Source: Odiellus spinosus
Taxonomy: Eukaryota > Arthropoda > Arachnida > Opiliones > Phalangiidae
Reading direction: 5' to 3'
Assembly: GCA_963920705.1 (NCBI GenBank)
Contig: OY987230.1
Location: 6,138,001 to 6,202,000 of the forward strand
Length of the DNA: 64,000 nt
In this document: positions 11,186 through 22,360 of the stretch, in pieces
How positions within the stretch are numbered: position 1 is the stretch's first letter
How the letters are laid out: each line of letters opens with the position of its first letter
Notes under the pieces: model-generated
Seen by the model: the letters and a program-made list of their open reading frames with translations, nothing else
Databases searched by the model: none
What the model was told of the DNA's origin: nothing
Made by a program: the position numbers and the translations under genes

Positions 11186-11269
11186 CTATTTTTTAAAACA
11201 GATGTTTCTCCTATTGTAAAGTTTCGCCGCATTACCTAGTTTAACACGTATGCAAGATTTAACTTCAGA
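11186..11269 (-). CDS. Second BEN-domain exon (C-terminal part), BTB locus
   Basis: Minus-strand frame of 27 codons plus TAG, SEVKSCIRVKLGNAAKLYNR then RNICFKK. This matches the end of BEN domains, where a helix of the type V-x-x-x-I-x-x-K is followed by basic residues. It would follow the first BEN exon (11879-12085) across a ~610-bp intron that contains a dispersed repeat. A phase-0 join (donor AGA-GTAAAA, acceptor CGAG) gives a continuous domain; a phase-1 join (donor ATAC-GTAAGA, acceptor CTGAAG) would also work. The exact junction is uncertain. Confidence 0.6.
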   Translation of the reverse strand, partial: SEVKSCIRVKLGNAAKLYNRRNICFKK

Positions 11270-11464
11270 CTCGCTTAAAATTTTAAAGGGAAATGCATTT
11301 TGAACAGCTCCTAAAATGAAAAAGGCATTACTTTAACCAGGGGTCTTTAACAAAGACTGGCTATTAAACCCCTGGCTACTCTAACTTTAGACCAAAATAG
11401 TCTCTGGTTATTTAGTATCAAATTTGGGAATTTTAAGCCTAAATATGTAGTTTTTAATAAAAGG

Positions 11465-11640
11465 GTAAAAGGAAATTCAACCCCTCTTTCCCAGGTTTCC
11501 CTTCATTGTTGGGCTGCCAGGAGATCAGAAAAGATCAGTTTCAAGATTGAATTGCTAGCATTTATCACGGCTTCAGTTGGAGCTTAAAAGTGGTTGGCAA
11601 CACTGGGAGCATAGTATTTAGTCTATGTACAGCTCCCGAT
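11465..11640. repeat. Dispersed repeat, copy also at 48.3 kb
   Basis: Shares CCCTCTTTCCCAG, AGAAAAGATCAGTTT, AGTGGTT and AACACTGGG in the same order with 48317-48475. Diverged copies of an unclassified repeat, without visible terminal inverted repeats. Confidence 0.7.
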
Positions 11641-11878
11641 TTACGCTCAAATTGGTCCAATTAAAGGTCAAGCAAATGGGGGAAAGAGAATTGCGTCACA
11701 TAAGTTCTAGGGAAAGATTTGGTCAGTTACTTGTCAAGTTTCCAGCTTCCACAAGTAACACTCGCGCCTCTGGTGGTCGGAAATGAAAGTTAATCCATGT
11801 ACAAATTTCCACCCACTCCCCTACTGGCTTTACTTGTCCTTTAGAAAATGTCTAAAGAGGGCAAAGTACTATTTTTAC

Positions 11879-12085
11879 TCTAGGTATCTTACGTATAATC
11901 TCTGTTAATTCGTTAGGATTCATGCCGTCTTTAGCCGGCGTTTCCAATTTGTGGGGACATCTTTGTCCTGTTACACTATGACTGGCTAAATATTCGTCAG
12001 AAAACAATTCAGTCAAGAGATCATTAACAAACTTCTGCGGATCAGTTCGACAACATCGTCCAATGATCTCTTCAGGAATCGGAGC
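11879..12085 (-). CDS. BEN-domain exon of the BTB locus
   Basis: After the acceptor ATTTGAATTAG at 12086 the minus strand reads APIPEEIIGRCCRTDPQKFV and continues with NDLLTELFSDEYLASHSVTG, then QRCPHKLETPAKDGMNPNEL. This is a BEN-domain signature: the helix LL-x-x-LFS-x-E-x-LA-x-HS-x-TG-x and then the (L/M)(D/N)P-x-x-(L/V)-x-x-I helix seen in Insensitive, Elba and NACC1. BEN domains bind DNA and often act in repression or insulation. An in-frame TAG lies directly upstream of the acceptor, so splicing is required. The acceptor is phase 0 and fits the phase-0 donor of the second BTB exon at 21977. The resulting BTB-BEN protein would be about 305 residues, resembling NACC1 in plan. Splice ends are inferred. 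Confidence 0.75.
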
Positions 12086-12275
12086 CTAATTCAAATCAAA
12101 ATTGTGTATTTGAGTTTTGGCTAAGTCTTTATTACGGTAAGTAACGTAAGTATACCGTAAAATGACGATTTCTAGTTGGTAAAGAACTCTTAATCACTCT
12201 GCTGGAGTTTGCTGGCGTTTCAGCTTTGATAAGAGAGCTAATTAAAGGCTAAAATGATATAAGATTAAAAATTTG

Positions 12276-13465
12276 TGTTTAAAAGGGAGAATGCAAATTG
12301 ATATAGTTTAAATTGGTCTAATCTACTGTAAACAATTTTCAAATCATTTTTTTTTAATCAAAACGTAGCCTTAACAATGATCTAAGGGTTTGATATCGTC
12401 TCTGGCGAATCGTGTTAGAACTACGTGCTCTAGTAATAGTCCCAGGTCTCAGGGACAATGGCACAAATTGCCACAGCTAGTCCCATAAGCCCACAAGCTT
12501 GCTCACATTCGCAGTCTTCGTTCGAGGGCCTTGCTATAACTAATATATACTATGATGGGTTACTGCTCTCTTTGTCACAGTGCTCCAAGCAAAATGCAAA
12601 AATTAAATAAGAAAAATAGGGCAAATAAGGGACGAAAATTCTAAAAAGGAACACAACTAGCCACCAATGAAAAAATCTTATTTACTTATTTTTGCTAGTT
12701 AACTTAGTACGTTTCAAAATAGTGTGCGTCTCAGAACCCTAAGGATTTTTGTAAGATTACTTTCTACATGTAAGAATTCATTTCACTGGAATTTTTAGCA
12801 TTAAAGGGACTATCTGTGATTTGTAGAGGCCCCTAAAGTGACTTTGGCTGTGAAGATTTGTACAGTCAAAGCTAGATGAAGGAGGGATCTTTAAGATCCA
12901 CTCACAGTGAAAGAATTCAGATACAGATATTCACTGGAATTCTTGAATATACCCTACAAAGGTTTACTTTAGGGTCCAATTTGCAGTTTTAGGATACTTG
13001 AGTATAAAGCCGAGAATCAGCTAGCCCTTACCAAAAATGTTAGTCTTAAGAGGTCTTGGGGAAGTCTTAAAGTCTGTTCTTGAAGACCTATTCAGATCAG
13101 ACAAACTTTTTTTCCATAAGGGAGGTAACAACGAATTCGCGTTCAGTGTAGAAGGTACAATATACACATTAGAGGAGACTTAAGGATGGGATCTTATTTA
13201 TTCCTCCCCCCAGGATGTATGAGAAACAGACAAGTCTTCAGTTATCTCCCGTCACAGTATATATAAACTCTGGTAAAACGTTTTAAACTATTCGACTGGC
13301 CAAAGGCTCGTTAAGAACGAGATATCAAACTTATTTGGTAAGCCTACTTTCCGAGTAAGTTCAAAACTGATTTGTACGCAACTTAATTTTACTATAGTGC
13401 TTAGGTTAAACCTATTAACGAAATAGAGAAAAATAAACTATCAGGTTGCATTCTCTCTTTAAATT
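12276..13465. mobile_element. Possible element bounded by GGGAGAATGCAA inverted ends
   Basis: The left end TTTAAAAGGGAGAATGCAA (12276) is the inverse of the right end TTGCATTCTCTCTTTAAA (13446-13463). The same ends bound the element at 52647-52932. The inside of this copy is longer, with a nested small element at 13025. It may be one element with insertions or two separate ends. Confidence 0.45.
13025..13122. mobile_element. Small foldback element, CCCTTACC family, copy 1
   Basis: Starts CCCTTACCAAAAATGTTAGT and ends CAAACTTTTTTTCCATAAGGG. The left part AAGAGGTCTTGGGGAAGTCTT is shared with the copy at 30154. The element is diverged and lacks a clear target duplication. Confidence 0.65.
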
Positions 13466-13616
13466 CAAGTTTATGAACTTTAAAGTATTCCGAGTAAAAC
13501 CGAGTATGTAATAACAGTCTAAATTTTTGCGAGCTTGGCGCAAGAACAATTTAACAAGACCTACATTGAGTCAGGATGCGTGTCTACTTTAGGCAGTTAT
13601 CCCAGTGTAACTTAGA

Positions 13617-13822
13617 TCATTTCTTGGTACAATCAAATACTTTCCAATTTACCATTTTATGTGATTTGGAAGTGATATCTGGTTTAGCAATTTTGATTGG
13701 AAGTTTTTCGGTCGAGGTTATTTTAGGTTTTATCGAAACTTGATTGATACTAAATGGTAAGACAAAAGTGAATGGAAAACTTCGCTGTTGATGACCCAAA
13801 TATGGCACAGCAACTGAATTTC
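13617..13822 (-). CDS. Putative alternative terminal exon of BTB locus, unknown domain
   Basis: A very good acceptor (TTTTTTCTTTTTAG) precedes a 68-codon frame ending TGA. The peptide starts NSVAVPYLGHQQRSFPFTFV and has a lysine-rich middle; no zinc ligand pattern is seen. Two bases precede the first full codon, the same phase as the C2H2 exons and compatible with the donor at 19244. Function unknown. Support rests on acceptor strength, strand and phase. Confidence 0.45.
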
Positions 13823-13829
13823 CTAAAAA

Positions 13830-16673
13830 GAAAAAATTAATTTCTTTTAAATTTTTTCTTCCACGTATTTTTTGCGGTATACAAATATCGTTTATAAATT
13901 TACATTACTTTTTCTTATATCAAATATTCAAAAATTAGCGCAATTTTTAGTTTTTTTTAAAACAAAATCAACCTGGAGGCAAATAAACCCATTATATTTA
14001 TAAACCACATTTTTCAGTTTTATTATCTTAATGAAAAAAAAAAAAAGGAAATGAAACTACAATAATACACTGAAATATATTTTTTTATAATCTTACCAGT
14101 AATATTTAAATTTTTTCTTTTTAATTCTTAATCAGCGTTATCGTTTTTTATATTTTGTTCAATAACGCTTAAAACTATATATCACTTTTCAAAAATATGC
14201 TCAAGGAAATAAAAGCTAGGACTATAAATAGAGACTTATCCGAATAAGGAGATAGAAATAAGACCTATCGTAAGCCTCGTCTAGCAGCAAACAATGTAGG
14301 TTTAAGTAGTAACTATCAAAAACTTCCGCTTATCAGCGTTCAATATGAAGTAATGCGGTTTAAAAGCTTGGGGTACTGTTAAGTTAGCTAGATCTTTAAA
14401 ACCTAGAACGTTATCTGGAAAATTACTCAAAACAATTTTAAAGGAATACTAGACTGATTACAAGTTATTTAACTGAAAAATCTAATAGCAATATAAGTAT
14501 GGTCACCTCGTGAGCGACTAAGCCTCAGCAACTTTCTAAAACAACACAGATGCGCAAAATGTTTGTTAGTTACTTCTTTTAGTCACTGTTTGCCGCGAGA
14601 CTAAGCTTACAAAGGTTAGGTTTCGTTATTTCTCTCTCCCTATTGAGATAAGCGTGAATTATTGATAGTACTAGATAAAAGCTAAGTAAGGTTTTGTTGT
14701 TTTCATACTCTTTTTTATAAAATACTCTTCACAAAATTTAAACAAATTTCCAAAAAGGAGAAAGGCATTTTGTACTCTTTACACAAAAAATATTTTAAAT
14801 CCTAAAAAAAAATTATTTTCCTATTACACCAATGACTAACACCCAAAAATGCCAGCTATTACCCGATTTTCTTCATTGTATTTTTAATATAATATTCATA
14901 AGCTAATTTGAATATCTCATTGCCCCAAAATACAATTTTTTTTTTCTTATTATATAACTTGAGCTTTCAATAACTAAACCAAATTAATACCAAAAAAAAA
15001 CTGACTTTATAAAGTTTATATTTAAGTGGATTATCTTTTTTCCCCGCAGTAGGAAATGCTTAAAAAAATATATATACACAAAATAATATCTAAATATCTA
15101 AAGAAATGTAATAATAAATATAGAAAGTACCTTTTTATTTTTTATTTTAAAGGGTTAGGGACTCCCAAATTTGATTACTAAGAGATAAAACCTATGATTC
15201 GTAATTTACACTATATATTACTAATAATTTTTCTTAAAAGGGAGTATAAAAGCTCTGGTCCAGGTGAACATTCCTGCCACTACTTTTTTAAACTGGGTAA
15301 CTCTTAACCGGGTAGTCTGACCTATTGCACCTTATTAAGCCTAACAATCTTTGCCTAAAAAAATGCTTCTTACAGTGGTAGAAATCTAATTATAGTCTCA
15401 CAATCTGATGGTTTGCGCCGCGTATCGAGTTTCTTTAAATATTATTCATTCTTAACCTGCTGCTATGTAGGCTTATAATGATTAATATGGCCTAGCAAAC
15501 ATTCATTGTCGAAGTCCATTTGATTTTGACAATGAAAGTGTTGGGCAGAAACAATTACTAGTAATCGAGTATTAGGTTTGGTAATTGGTTCACAAAAAAA
15601 GTAGCGTCTTTTTTACCCCAACTTTTTTTTTCATTAAGCTTTAAAGTAATTGTTGAAAGAAATTGGATAATTAATATATTAATTTCAATCAGTAATCGAA
15701 CCTTTACTAGATCGTGCTGTTACAGGGGTAGGGATCTAAAGACAAGTTTTAAAAAATGTATGCTTTCTTGCTTTTTACCTCGTAGCAGGCCTAACTTCAA
15801 AATGGTTTCTTAATGACGCCATTTGAATTTCGTTGCCAACCTAACAGTACTGTTCCTGTTTAACGTAATTGATATTCTAAAGCTAAAATAATTTCTTTTC
15901 GAGAAGCGAGTCCCTAGCCCTTTAATCCGTATTTTGTTTTCAAAATAAACTGAAACAAAATTTAGTTTTGCGAGACAGTTATATATTTTCTTCCGTTTTA
16001 GTATTATAAAGAGTCTGGTTTATTATGATTTGAATTTTCTTTTTGTATATAATAAGGCACGGTGAAATATACATAAATTGCTAAAAAATTGTAATACAAA
16101 GTAGAGAATACTTCAGTTGTACAAAAATCACTTTCCTTTAAATTTTTAATCTTGCACTTTATGAATTTATTAGACTTTTGTTATCAGTTATTCAGTTTTG
16201 TCGGTGGGGGGAACGAGGGAACGGCGTGAAAATGCCCGAGGGTCAATTTTAAGAGGATCAGTTGGTTTTACTTAAATTGCACGTTACAAGGGGGGTTTGG
16301 GGAATTTTCTTATATAACACCACCGTGTACTTTACCCAAATGGAGTTTAAATGTCATTACGCGTACATTAAACCTAGTTTTTGTATAAAAGCCCCTAAAT
16401 CTCATCGTAAATACATAAACCCCTAAATTCACCCCAATATCTCATCGTAAAAAAAAATACAGAAGTGTACAAAAGTGTACTTGAATATATTTAACATCTT
16501 TAAATGTAGAGTCTTGTACTAAATACAATTTTGGGTCATAGATTTGGATAAATGAGAAAAATTCAGTCAAAAAATTTATTTTAATTAGCATACTATTTTT
16601 TTGAATTCGTTAAGAGTCCCGCGTTTTTTTGACAAGTCAGTTTAATTTTCTTAGCATAATAGTTTTATTCTTT
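13830..16673. other. AT-rich non-coding DNA
   Basis: Very AT-rich, with short A and T runs and no supported exon or RNA on either strand. If the BTB locus model is right this is intron. An ATGGCGTCA..GAG-GTAAAA start-plus-donor pattern on the minus strand near 15790-15830 is too short to call. Confidence 0.5.
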
Positions 16674-16733
16674 TAAAATAGACAAGCAACCCGACTTGAT
16701 TCGGCCTCGTCAAATTTATCTCGTGCCAAGCGA
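16674..16733 (+). repeat. Half-element related to the 57.2 kb foldback family
   Basis: TAGACAAGCAACCCGACTTG followed by ATTCGGCCTCGTCAAATTTA matches the arm of the element at 57169-57417. A further relic lies at 20666-20730. Only one arm is seen at each place. Confidence 0.6.
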
Positions 16734-16789
16734 ATTTAATCTTTTGAAATTGAAAAAATCTGCAAGATGTTTTCATATATGTGTAACGT

Positions 16790-17204
16790 CAGAGGTATAT
16801 AATAACCCCCTTCGGGGGGAAGTATGAAAGGTAGGCAAAATCGACGAACAACAAGTGCCCGGCGTAAATCGCGGCTGATCGACACACCGCTTTACTCCCA
16901 AAAAATAGTTACACCATTTTGAACCTCACTAAATTTTCCCTACGCACACTTCCGGAACTTGCCAGCTGAAGTCAACCTTAGACTCCATTTTAACAGACAG
17001 CCTGACTCCTGAGACAGGAAGCTCTAAACACAAATCGAGCCGTCTTGTTTATATAAAGACCATTTACTAAAGTAGCGACATTGAGAAGTCCAGCGCGAGC
17101 AAGTGGCCTAGATAGTCAGCAGCGGGCTCTTGTTCGTGATTTTTAGCACTGGTAGTATAGGGGCTTTCATACTTCCCCCCGAAGGGGGTTATTATATACC
17201 TCTG
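16790..17204. mobile_element. hAT-like non-autonomous transposon with perfect 41-bp inverted ends
   Basis: The first 41 bases (starting CAGAGGTATATAATAACCCC) and the last 41 bases are exact inverse copies, and each arm contains its own small hairpin CCCCCTTCGGGGGG. The element is flanked by direct GTAACGT (7 bp; 8 bp with one mismatch). CAGAG ends and a near-8-bp duplication fit the hAT superfamily. No transposase is encoded in the 415 bp, so it is a non-autonomous copy. Perfect ends suggest recent movement. Confidence 0.9.
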
Positions 17205-17211
17205 GTAACGT

Positions 17212-18290
17212 TGATTTTTACTTTTCATTTAAATGTCCTCCTATAGAATAATGATAGAAATCTGCTTTCCCAATGAGGGAAAATCTAATTTGAACAAAAA
17301 TGGTCCAAATAGGAGGTCCGCGAGGGAGGTCTTAAAACGTCACAGGCTTCTATCTCTCACATCGGGGTTATACTTCATAGCAAGGGAGTTGCAGTATTTG
17401 TTAGCGGATAACTAGACCTCTGCGTTTAATCCCCCCTTGACTTTTTCCCGTCTCCCTATTGGGAAATCCCAACAGATTCGACCAAACAGAGCAAAAAGTA
17501 AATTAATCTTTTGAGAGTTTCAATTTCTTTGATCAAAATCTATTGGAATTTTCGATTTTTCAAAAGCCGATTTCTTTCAATATTCTATGGGAGCACGTTG
17601 CATTGAAAGTAAAACCTATGTCACACGTTCCATGTAAAAATAGCTTGTGGAATTTTTTCAATAAAATTCACGAGCTGGGTGCGAGATTAATTTGAACGAG
17701 GTTCTTCAATCTAAGGTAAACTTTTGCTTAACTTTTGAGGTAAAATTATTAAGCTGGGGTAAAAACAAGAGGTGGGGAAAAATTTTCGCCATTACCATGA
17801 TGGGGTTCATCATAGGCGGCATAAAGAGAAATTTTACATATAAGCCTACCCCCATGGCACTGCCACTATGCAAATGTTTGAAAACTAAACCCGCATTAAC
17901 TAAATTACACGTACGAACACTATCAGCGGATATTGCAGTGAAGATAACATTAGCCTAAATAGTAGAAATTTACAAACGAGCGGAGGGGTGGTAAAGAGCG
18001 CAATTTTTTAACTGATTTTTCTCATTAGCTGATATTAATATTTAAATATTGTAGGTTTTGACGTCACTTCTAAGGCGTTGTTTAAAAATTTTTGGTGCAA
18101 ATTGAATTGTATGCTGAAAAATTAATATAACGCCAAAACTGATGTAGCAAATGCCATCTTAGAATACCTTTGTAGGCGAAAACCTCAATATTTGCAAAGA
18201 TACCAATACCACATCTGTGGCGAGAGCTTTTACGAATAAAATCTCTCCAAATTTCTTACATCCTTAAAGATGTTAATTTCAAGATTTGTA
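17212..18290. other. Intervening DNA, one dispersed repeat
   Basis: A segment near 17566-17611 (GATTTCTTTCAATATTCTAT, GGGAGCACGTTGCATTGAAA) resembles the inverse of 21533-21580. A plus-strand open frame at 17692-17958 lacks a normal start, splice sites and recognisable homology, and I do not call it. Confidence 0.4.
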
Positions 18291-18576
18291 CATTAAAACC
18301 CCGTTATAACGAAATACCGTTTAAAACAGAAAAGTTTGAATTCTAGGCCATAACGTCTGCCAAGACAAGTTATAACGAAATTTTTGAGTTCCCGGCGTAT
18401 CGTACGCAATGCCAAGGCCCAGCAGCAATAGCGAAATACCGTTTATAACTAAATTATATTAATTCACTAAGTATCATCGCAAAGCCAAGGCCTAGAGCAG
18501 CTTTAACAAAATCACGGATATAATTTAATCATTTTCCTCAAAATTTCAACTCCCAGAATTTAACGAGGTTTTACTG
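18291..18576. mobile_element. Pogo/Tigger-like inverted-repeat element, copy 2
   Basis: Ends CATTAAAACCCCGTTATAAC and TTTAACGAGGTTTTACTG are inverse to each other and flanked by TA on both sides, as expected for Tc1/mariner-pogo elements. Internal GCCAAGGC motifs are shared with copy 1 at 10366. No coding capacity. Confidence 0.85.
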
Positions 18577-18769
18577 TAATTGAAAGAATTTTTGTACAGA
18601 ATTGCCCTACCTTAATGCGAAATATATTATCTGAAATTTGCTATACTTTTAATTCAACAATTTTATCCCTTTATAATAAAGCCAAACATAAAAAAAACAT
18701 TGCCACAATGAACCGTAATTAAAGATAATTATAAAATGATATCAATATTACTTTTGTTTTAAGTATAGC

Positions 18770-19095
18770 CTAAGTCACGTTAGTATACGCGGTGGCGAAA
18801 GGGATTGCTATTTGCTGCATGGTATTCGCGTCGCTCCGACTCCTTCTAGGATGTCTTCGATAATGAACTAATTTTTCAAAACAATGTACGTGAACACCGA
18901 CGTTGCAACCGGGACACCATTGTCTAGATCTTCTCCGTAATCCTGCGGCTCGATTGCCGCAAACTATACAGTCTTTCTTTTTATGCCGTGGTAATTTTGT
19001 TAATGCATGAACGTCTTCGTTAACTAAATTAACGAGAAAACACGCGAACGAATTCCATCGATTAAACTCAGTTTCCCTAACTTCATCCCTGTATG
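18770..19095 (-). CDS. Terminal exon with piggyBac-type zinc ribbon (BTB locus)
   Basis: Minus-strand frame of 107 codons ending TAG. The core reads DCIVCGNRAAGLRRRSRQWC followed by PGCNVGVHVHCFEKLVHYRR, a C-x2-C ... W-C-x2-C ... C-F-x4-H pattern. This resembles the cysteine-rich zinc ribbon at the C-terminus of piggyBac-type transposases (Tnp_zf-ribbon_2), with a histidine where a cysteine is usual. A conserved-looking leader (RETEFNRWNSFACFLVNLVN) precedes it; an arginine-rich tail (RRHPRRSRS) follows. The exon lies 148 bp downstream of the acidic exon donor, and the acceptor TTCTTAAG gives a matching phase. No other transposase part is found nearby, which favours a domesticated or independent domain over a decayed transposon. 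Confidence 0.65.
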
Positions 19096-19243
19096 CTTAA
19101 GAATTTTAAAATTTATAAGCTTGTGGGTTAAAAATGCCTGATTTTGTATAGGATTACGGTACGAACGCTGCGCTGAAAAGTAAATTCTTAAAAATAGTTA
19201 AAGTACTGAAGATAAATGTTTAAAATGACTTTTTTCTAAATAC

Positions 19244-19571
19244 CAGGCATAATTTCTTCGCCTTCATCCGGTTTACCCTGCCCGCTGCTGTCTTTATCGT
19301 CATCGTCATCATCGTCATCCTCGTCGTGAACTCCTCCCAGTCGACCGGAATAACCGGGAAGAGCCAAACCTAAATGCTGTCGGACAGGGCTCGATGTTCC
19401 CCCAAAGGCTAACAAACTGGCCATTCTTTGGAGTTGACGATAAGATTCAACTTCGAGGATATTATCGCTTGATGAAGCGTCACTCGTTTGAGGTAGCGTG
19501 TGTAGCGAGGAACCTTCAAAATCGATCGTGGCCGTTATAAGAGAGTCAAAATGATGGACTTCAATTTCAAG
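19244..19571 (-). CDS. Acidic linker exon of the BTB locus
   Basis: The exon opens after AATGAAATGAAAG with LEIEVHHFDSL and reads 109 codons to donor CCTG-GTATTT. It contains a serine-rich stretch, SSSDNILEVESYRQLQRMAS, and a run of eight aspartates (DEDDDDDDDDKDSSG). Its acceptor is phase 0, matching the BTB exon donor at 21977, and its donor is phase 1, matching the acceptors of the terminal exons at 19095, 13822, 6738, 4442 and 278. Read through, the frame stops three codons after the donor, so an unspliced form would end here (PGI-stop). Likely a disordered linker between the BTB dimerisation module and different ends. Confidence 0.65.
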
Positions 19572-21143
19572 CTTTCATTTCATTAAAATTAGAGGAACAC
19601 AGATTTTTGGAAAATGTTGTTCACAAAGCAACTCGTGTTTGTTCATTCTGACCCTTTTTCAAGGTTTTCCTGTACAGGGTTCGTACAGTATTTGAATATG
19701 AAATTCCCTGATATTTCCATGTGTTTTACTATACCTTCCCTTAATATATTTTATTTTTATATTAAAGGGCTCTTTAAAAGAAAAAATTTGTTAGAAATAT
19801 TGGAAAGAATAGACACCCATTTTCAGGTGTTATAAAATCATATTGTCGGTTTTTAACTGTGGCATAAGTTCTCAACTATACTTTCTGTTTTGTTTTAACT
19901 TGAACTTTGACCAGACTGTGTATACCCTATAACCGTTAACTTCGAGAGGCGTGTCAGTCAATGAGAATGAAGCTAATCATGTGACCTCTCTACAACTTTG
20001 TTTTCAAGTCGAGAATCCCTTTCACTCTTATTTGAATCTGTCCTCAGCAGTTAATGACACGATTTCTGATATTAATATTTAATTCAAAGTTAATTAAACT
20101 CATACGTTTATATTCAACTCGGTTCTCTTCATAAATCAACCCTACATTTTCAACATTTTACCTCAATTTTTTGCCTCAAAATTAATTACCTTGAAATTTA
20201 TAGGTTTTCCCCAGTACGAACCCTTTACTTGTTGGGTTGAACTCTTTCTTTAAAGAGAAAGCATCCATAGGGTTGGCACAAAATTTTATATCGAAAGTCC
20301 CTTTTGTAGGTTATCCTCGATCCCTTTGCATCATCCCAGGCCTATTTTAATTCATTTAGGGGCAAGAAGATCAAAATATTGAAAAATTATCTTAGCTATG
20401 CATAAATTTGGTTGACAAATTAAAACCTCAGATTTTCTTTTAAAAATCTGACTTATCTCCAATCAGTTACAAGCGTTTGCACTTATTTTTAGAATGAAAG
20501 CTTGTGGATGAAATAATTTTGGCAAAAATACCACATCACTGCACCTGATATTGCTTTATCTGTCCCATCATTCACTTGCTCGGCTTCTAAAGAAGGCATT
20601 TCTTCGTGGCTATCGTCCTAAATCGAGCGATATACAAGAACCATGAATCACTAGATCTTTAAGATATAAAGTAGACCCGCAACTTGACTCGATTCAACCC
20701 TTGTCAAATTGATCTTGCAAAATAAGCTCGCAAATTTAACCAGATTTTAAGTCGTTGTTTTTACATATTTTAAGTACTTTTTTTAAAATATTTGAAGGAT
20801 AATTTTAAAATTAAAATGACCTCAAATAAAGGAATTTACAGCGCAGATTTCAGTAAAATATGTTTTTTCCAGAGATAATGCAAATACTTCCTCACAAACA
20901 CTGCTAATATTAGATGATCAACTAGCGTGAAAAGTTAAGAGTTGGGCTCCTTCCCATCCCTTCACAATGCTCTAGCACTAATTATGCGAAGCAATATTCG
21001 AATCTTGGCTAACGAAATCTTATACAAAACATTTAAACGTTTGTCAATATTCAAATCTTGTCTAACAAAGTCTGCTTATGCAAAACCTTTAAATGTTTGA
21101 CGGCAGGGTGCTTTATGTCCGCGAAATTTCTATTAACTCAAAA
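19572..21143. other. Intronic DNA, no supported gene
   Basis: Contains the relic at 20666-20730 of the foldback family seen at 57.2 kb (GTAGACCCGCAACTTGACTC). An open frame at 19614-19835 on the plus strand is hydrophobic and unsupported. Confidence 0.45.
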
Positions 21144-21486
21144 CAGACGCCGATGAAACCCTCCTTTGAAGTCTATTATTCCCCGGGTCTTGTCTACCCC
21201 TCTCTGTATGGGTTAGTTTCAAAAAGCGCGATTCGTACGCCTCCTAACGATAGATATATATTCGTGGCAGGGGTTCGTCGAGCGAATATCTCTAGCAGCC
21301 TTGGAGTTTGTCAAAAAAAAAAAAACGTCATTTGTGGAGAGTGAGAATTTAGAACTTTCCGTAGACAGGGGGTATGAAGTACAACCACTCCGATCTCTTA
21401 AAATTGGGTATTTTACCCATACAGAGAGGAGCGCTATATGGAACATTAGAATAGTAGACTTTAAAGGAGGGTTTCATCGGCTTCTG
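21144..21486. mobile_element. Foldback element, CAGACGCCGATGAAACC ends
   Basis: Left CAGACGCCGATGAAACCCTC and right GAGGGTTTCATCGGCTTCTG are inverse copies; the arms extend through AAGTCTATTATTC / GAATAGTAGACTT. CTCAAA lies next to both ends, a possible remnant of an 8-bp duplication. The CAG start fits a hAT-like origin. It inserts in the intron between BTB exon 2 and the acidic exon. The open frames in it are shadows. Confidence 0.75.
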
Positions 21487-21976
21487 CTCAAACTTAAAGG
21501 ATTTTATAGGACCACTGGGGCTAATCCGTTACATCAGTTTCAATGCGCTCCCACAAAATAACGAAAGAAATTGGCTCTCCCACACCTGAAAATAATTATC
21601 TAATTTTGTGCTAAAGGGTCCAAATTGTAAAATTCCTTTTGAATTCGACCAAATAGACCCAATGACAAAACCTCAACTCAACAAATGTAGAACAAAATGT
21701 AAAATACTTTTCCTCTTTTGTTCAATACAGGCGTTTTATTTGGTCGTATTATGTTCGAGTTCTTCCAATTTGGACTATTTTGAACAATATTTGATTTTTC
21801 AACATTGTGAAAGCAGATTTGTTTCGTTATTTGATGGGAGCATATTTAAAATGAACTTCACACCCTTTTGTGAAACAGCCGAAGATTAAATTCAAAACTT
21901 GGCACGATATTTGACAAGGCCTGAAAAGAGTCACTTTGCTCGTATACTTTAAATGATATCCTTTTAAAGTAATTAC

Positions 21977-22360
21977 TTCATTAGGGGTTGTTACATCTTC
22001 TATTTTGGGGTCCTGTAAATCCGACTGAACGTTAGAGTCGTGGCTAGGAGAGTTTTCGGTACCGGGTAAAGCGAGAGGTCCAGGTAACGAGAGGGCGGAA
22101 CCGGAATTTTGTTGATTATCAGATCTTTTGGTTTTTTTACAGGCTGGTTTTGGACCAGAGCCGGATGCGTATCTCTTTTCACTGGTTGTTTTAGGGTGAG
22201 AGTTGGCCGTGACATTGAAGGGTTTTATTGGTCCCATTCTATTATGAGCTTCACTCTCAGAAAGACCCTTGACCTTCAAAGCTTCAGCCGTTCGTAGAAA
22301 AGAAGGCAATCTTTCCTGAGCAATGTTAACTTCGCCATTGTACATAAAATCAACTAGAAC
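21977..22360 (-). CDS. BTB locus exon 2: end of BTB domain and linker
   Basis: After acceptor TTTTGTTCAAAG the frame reads [20 protein letters not shown] and [15 protein letters not shown], the last helices of a lola/tramtrack-type BTB domain. A polar linker of about 90 residues follows, rich in S, P and K, including a basic cluster ([10 protein letters not shown]) that may be a nuclear localisation signal. The donor is best placed at GAA-GTAATT (phase 0); GAT-GTAACA a few codons earlier is an alternative. The exon joins exon 1 in phase 0 across a 774-bp intron. Confidence 0.88.

Noticed and set aside
21093..21889. Several plus-strand ORFs of 83-93 residues
   Set aside because: The first ones fall in the foldback element at 21144-21486; the last lies in intron sequence of the BTB gene with no splice support.
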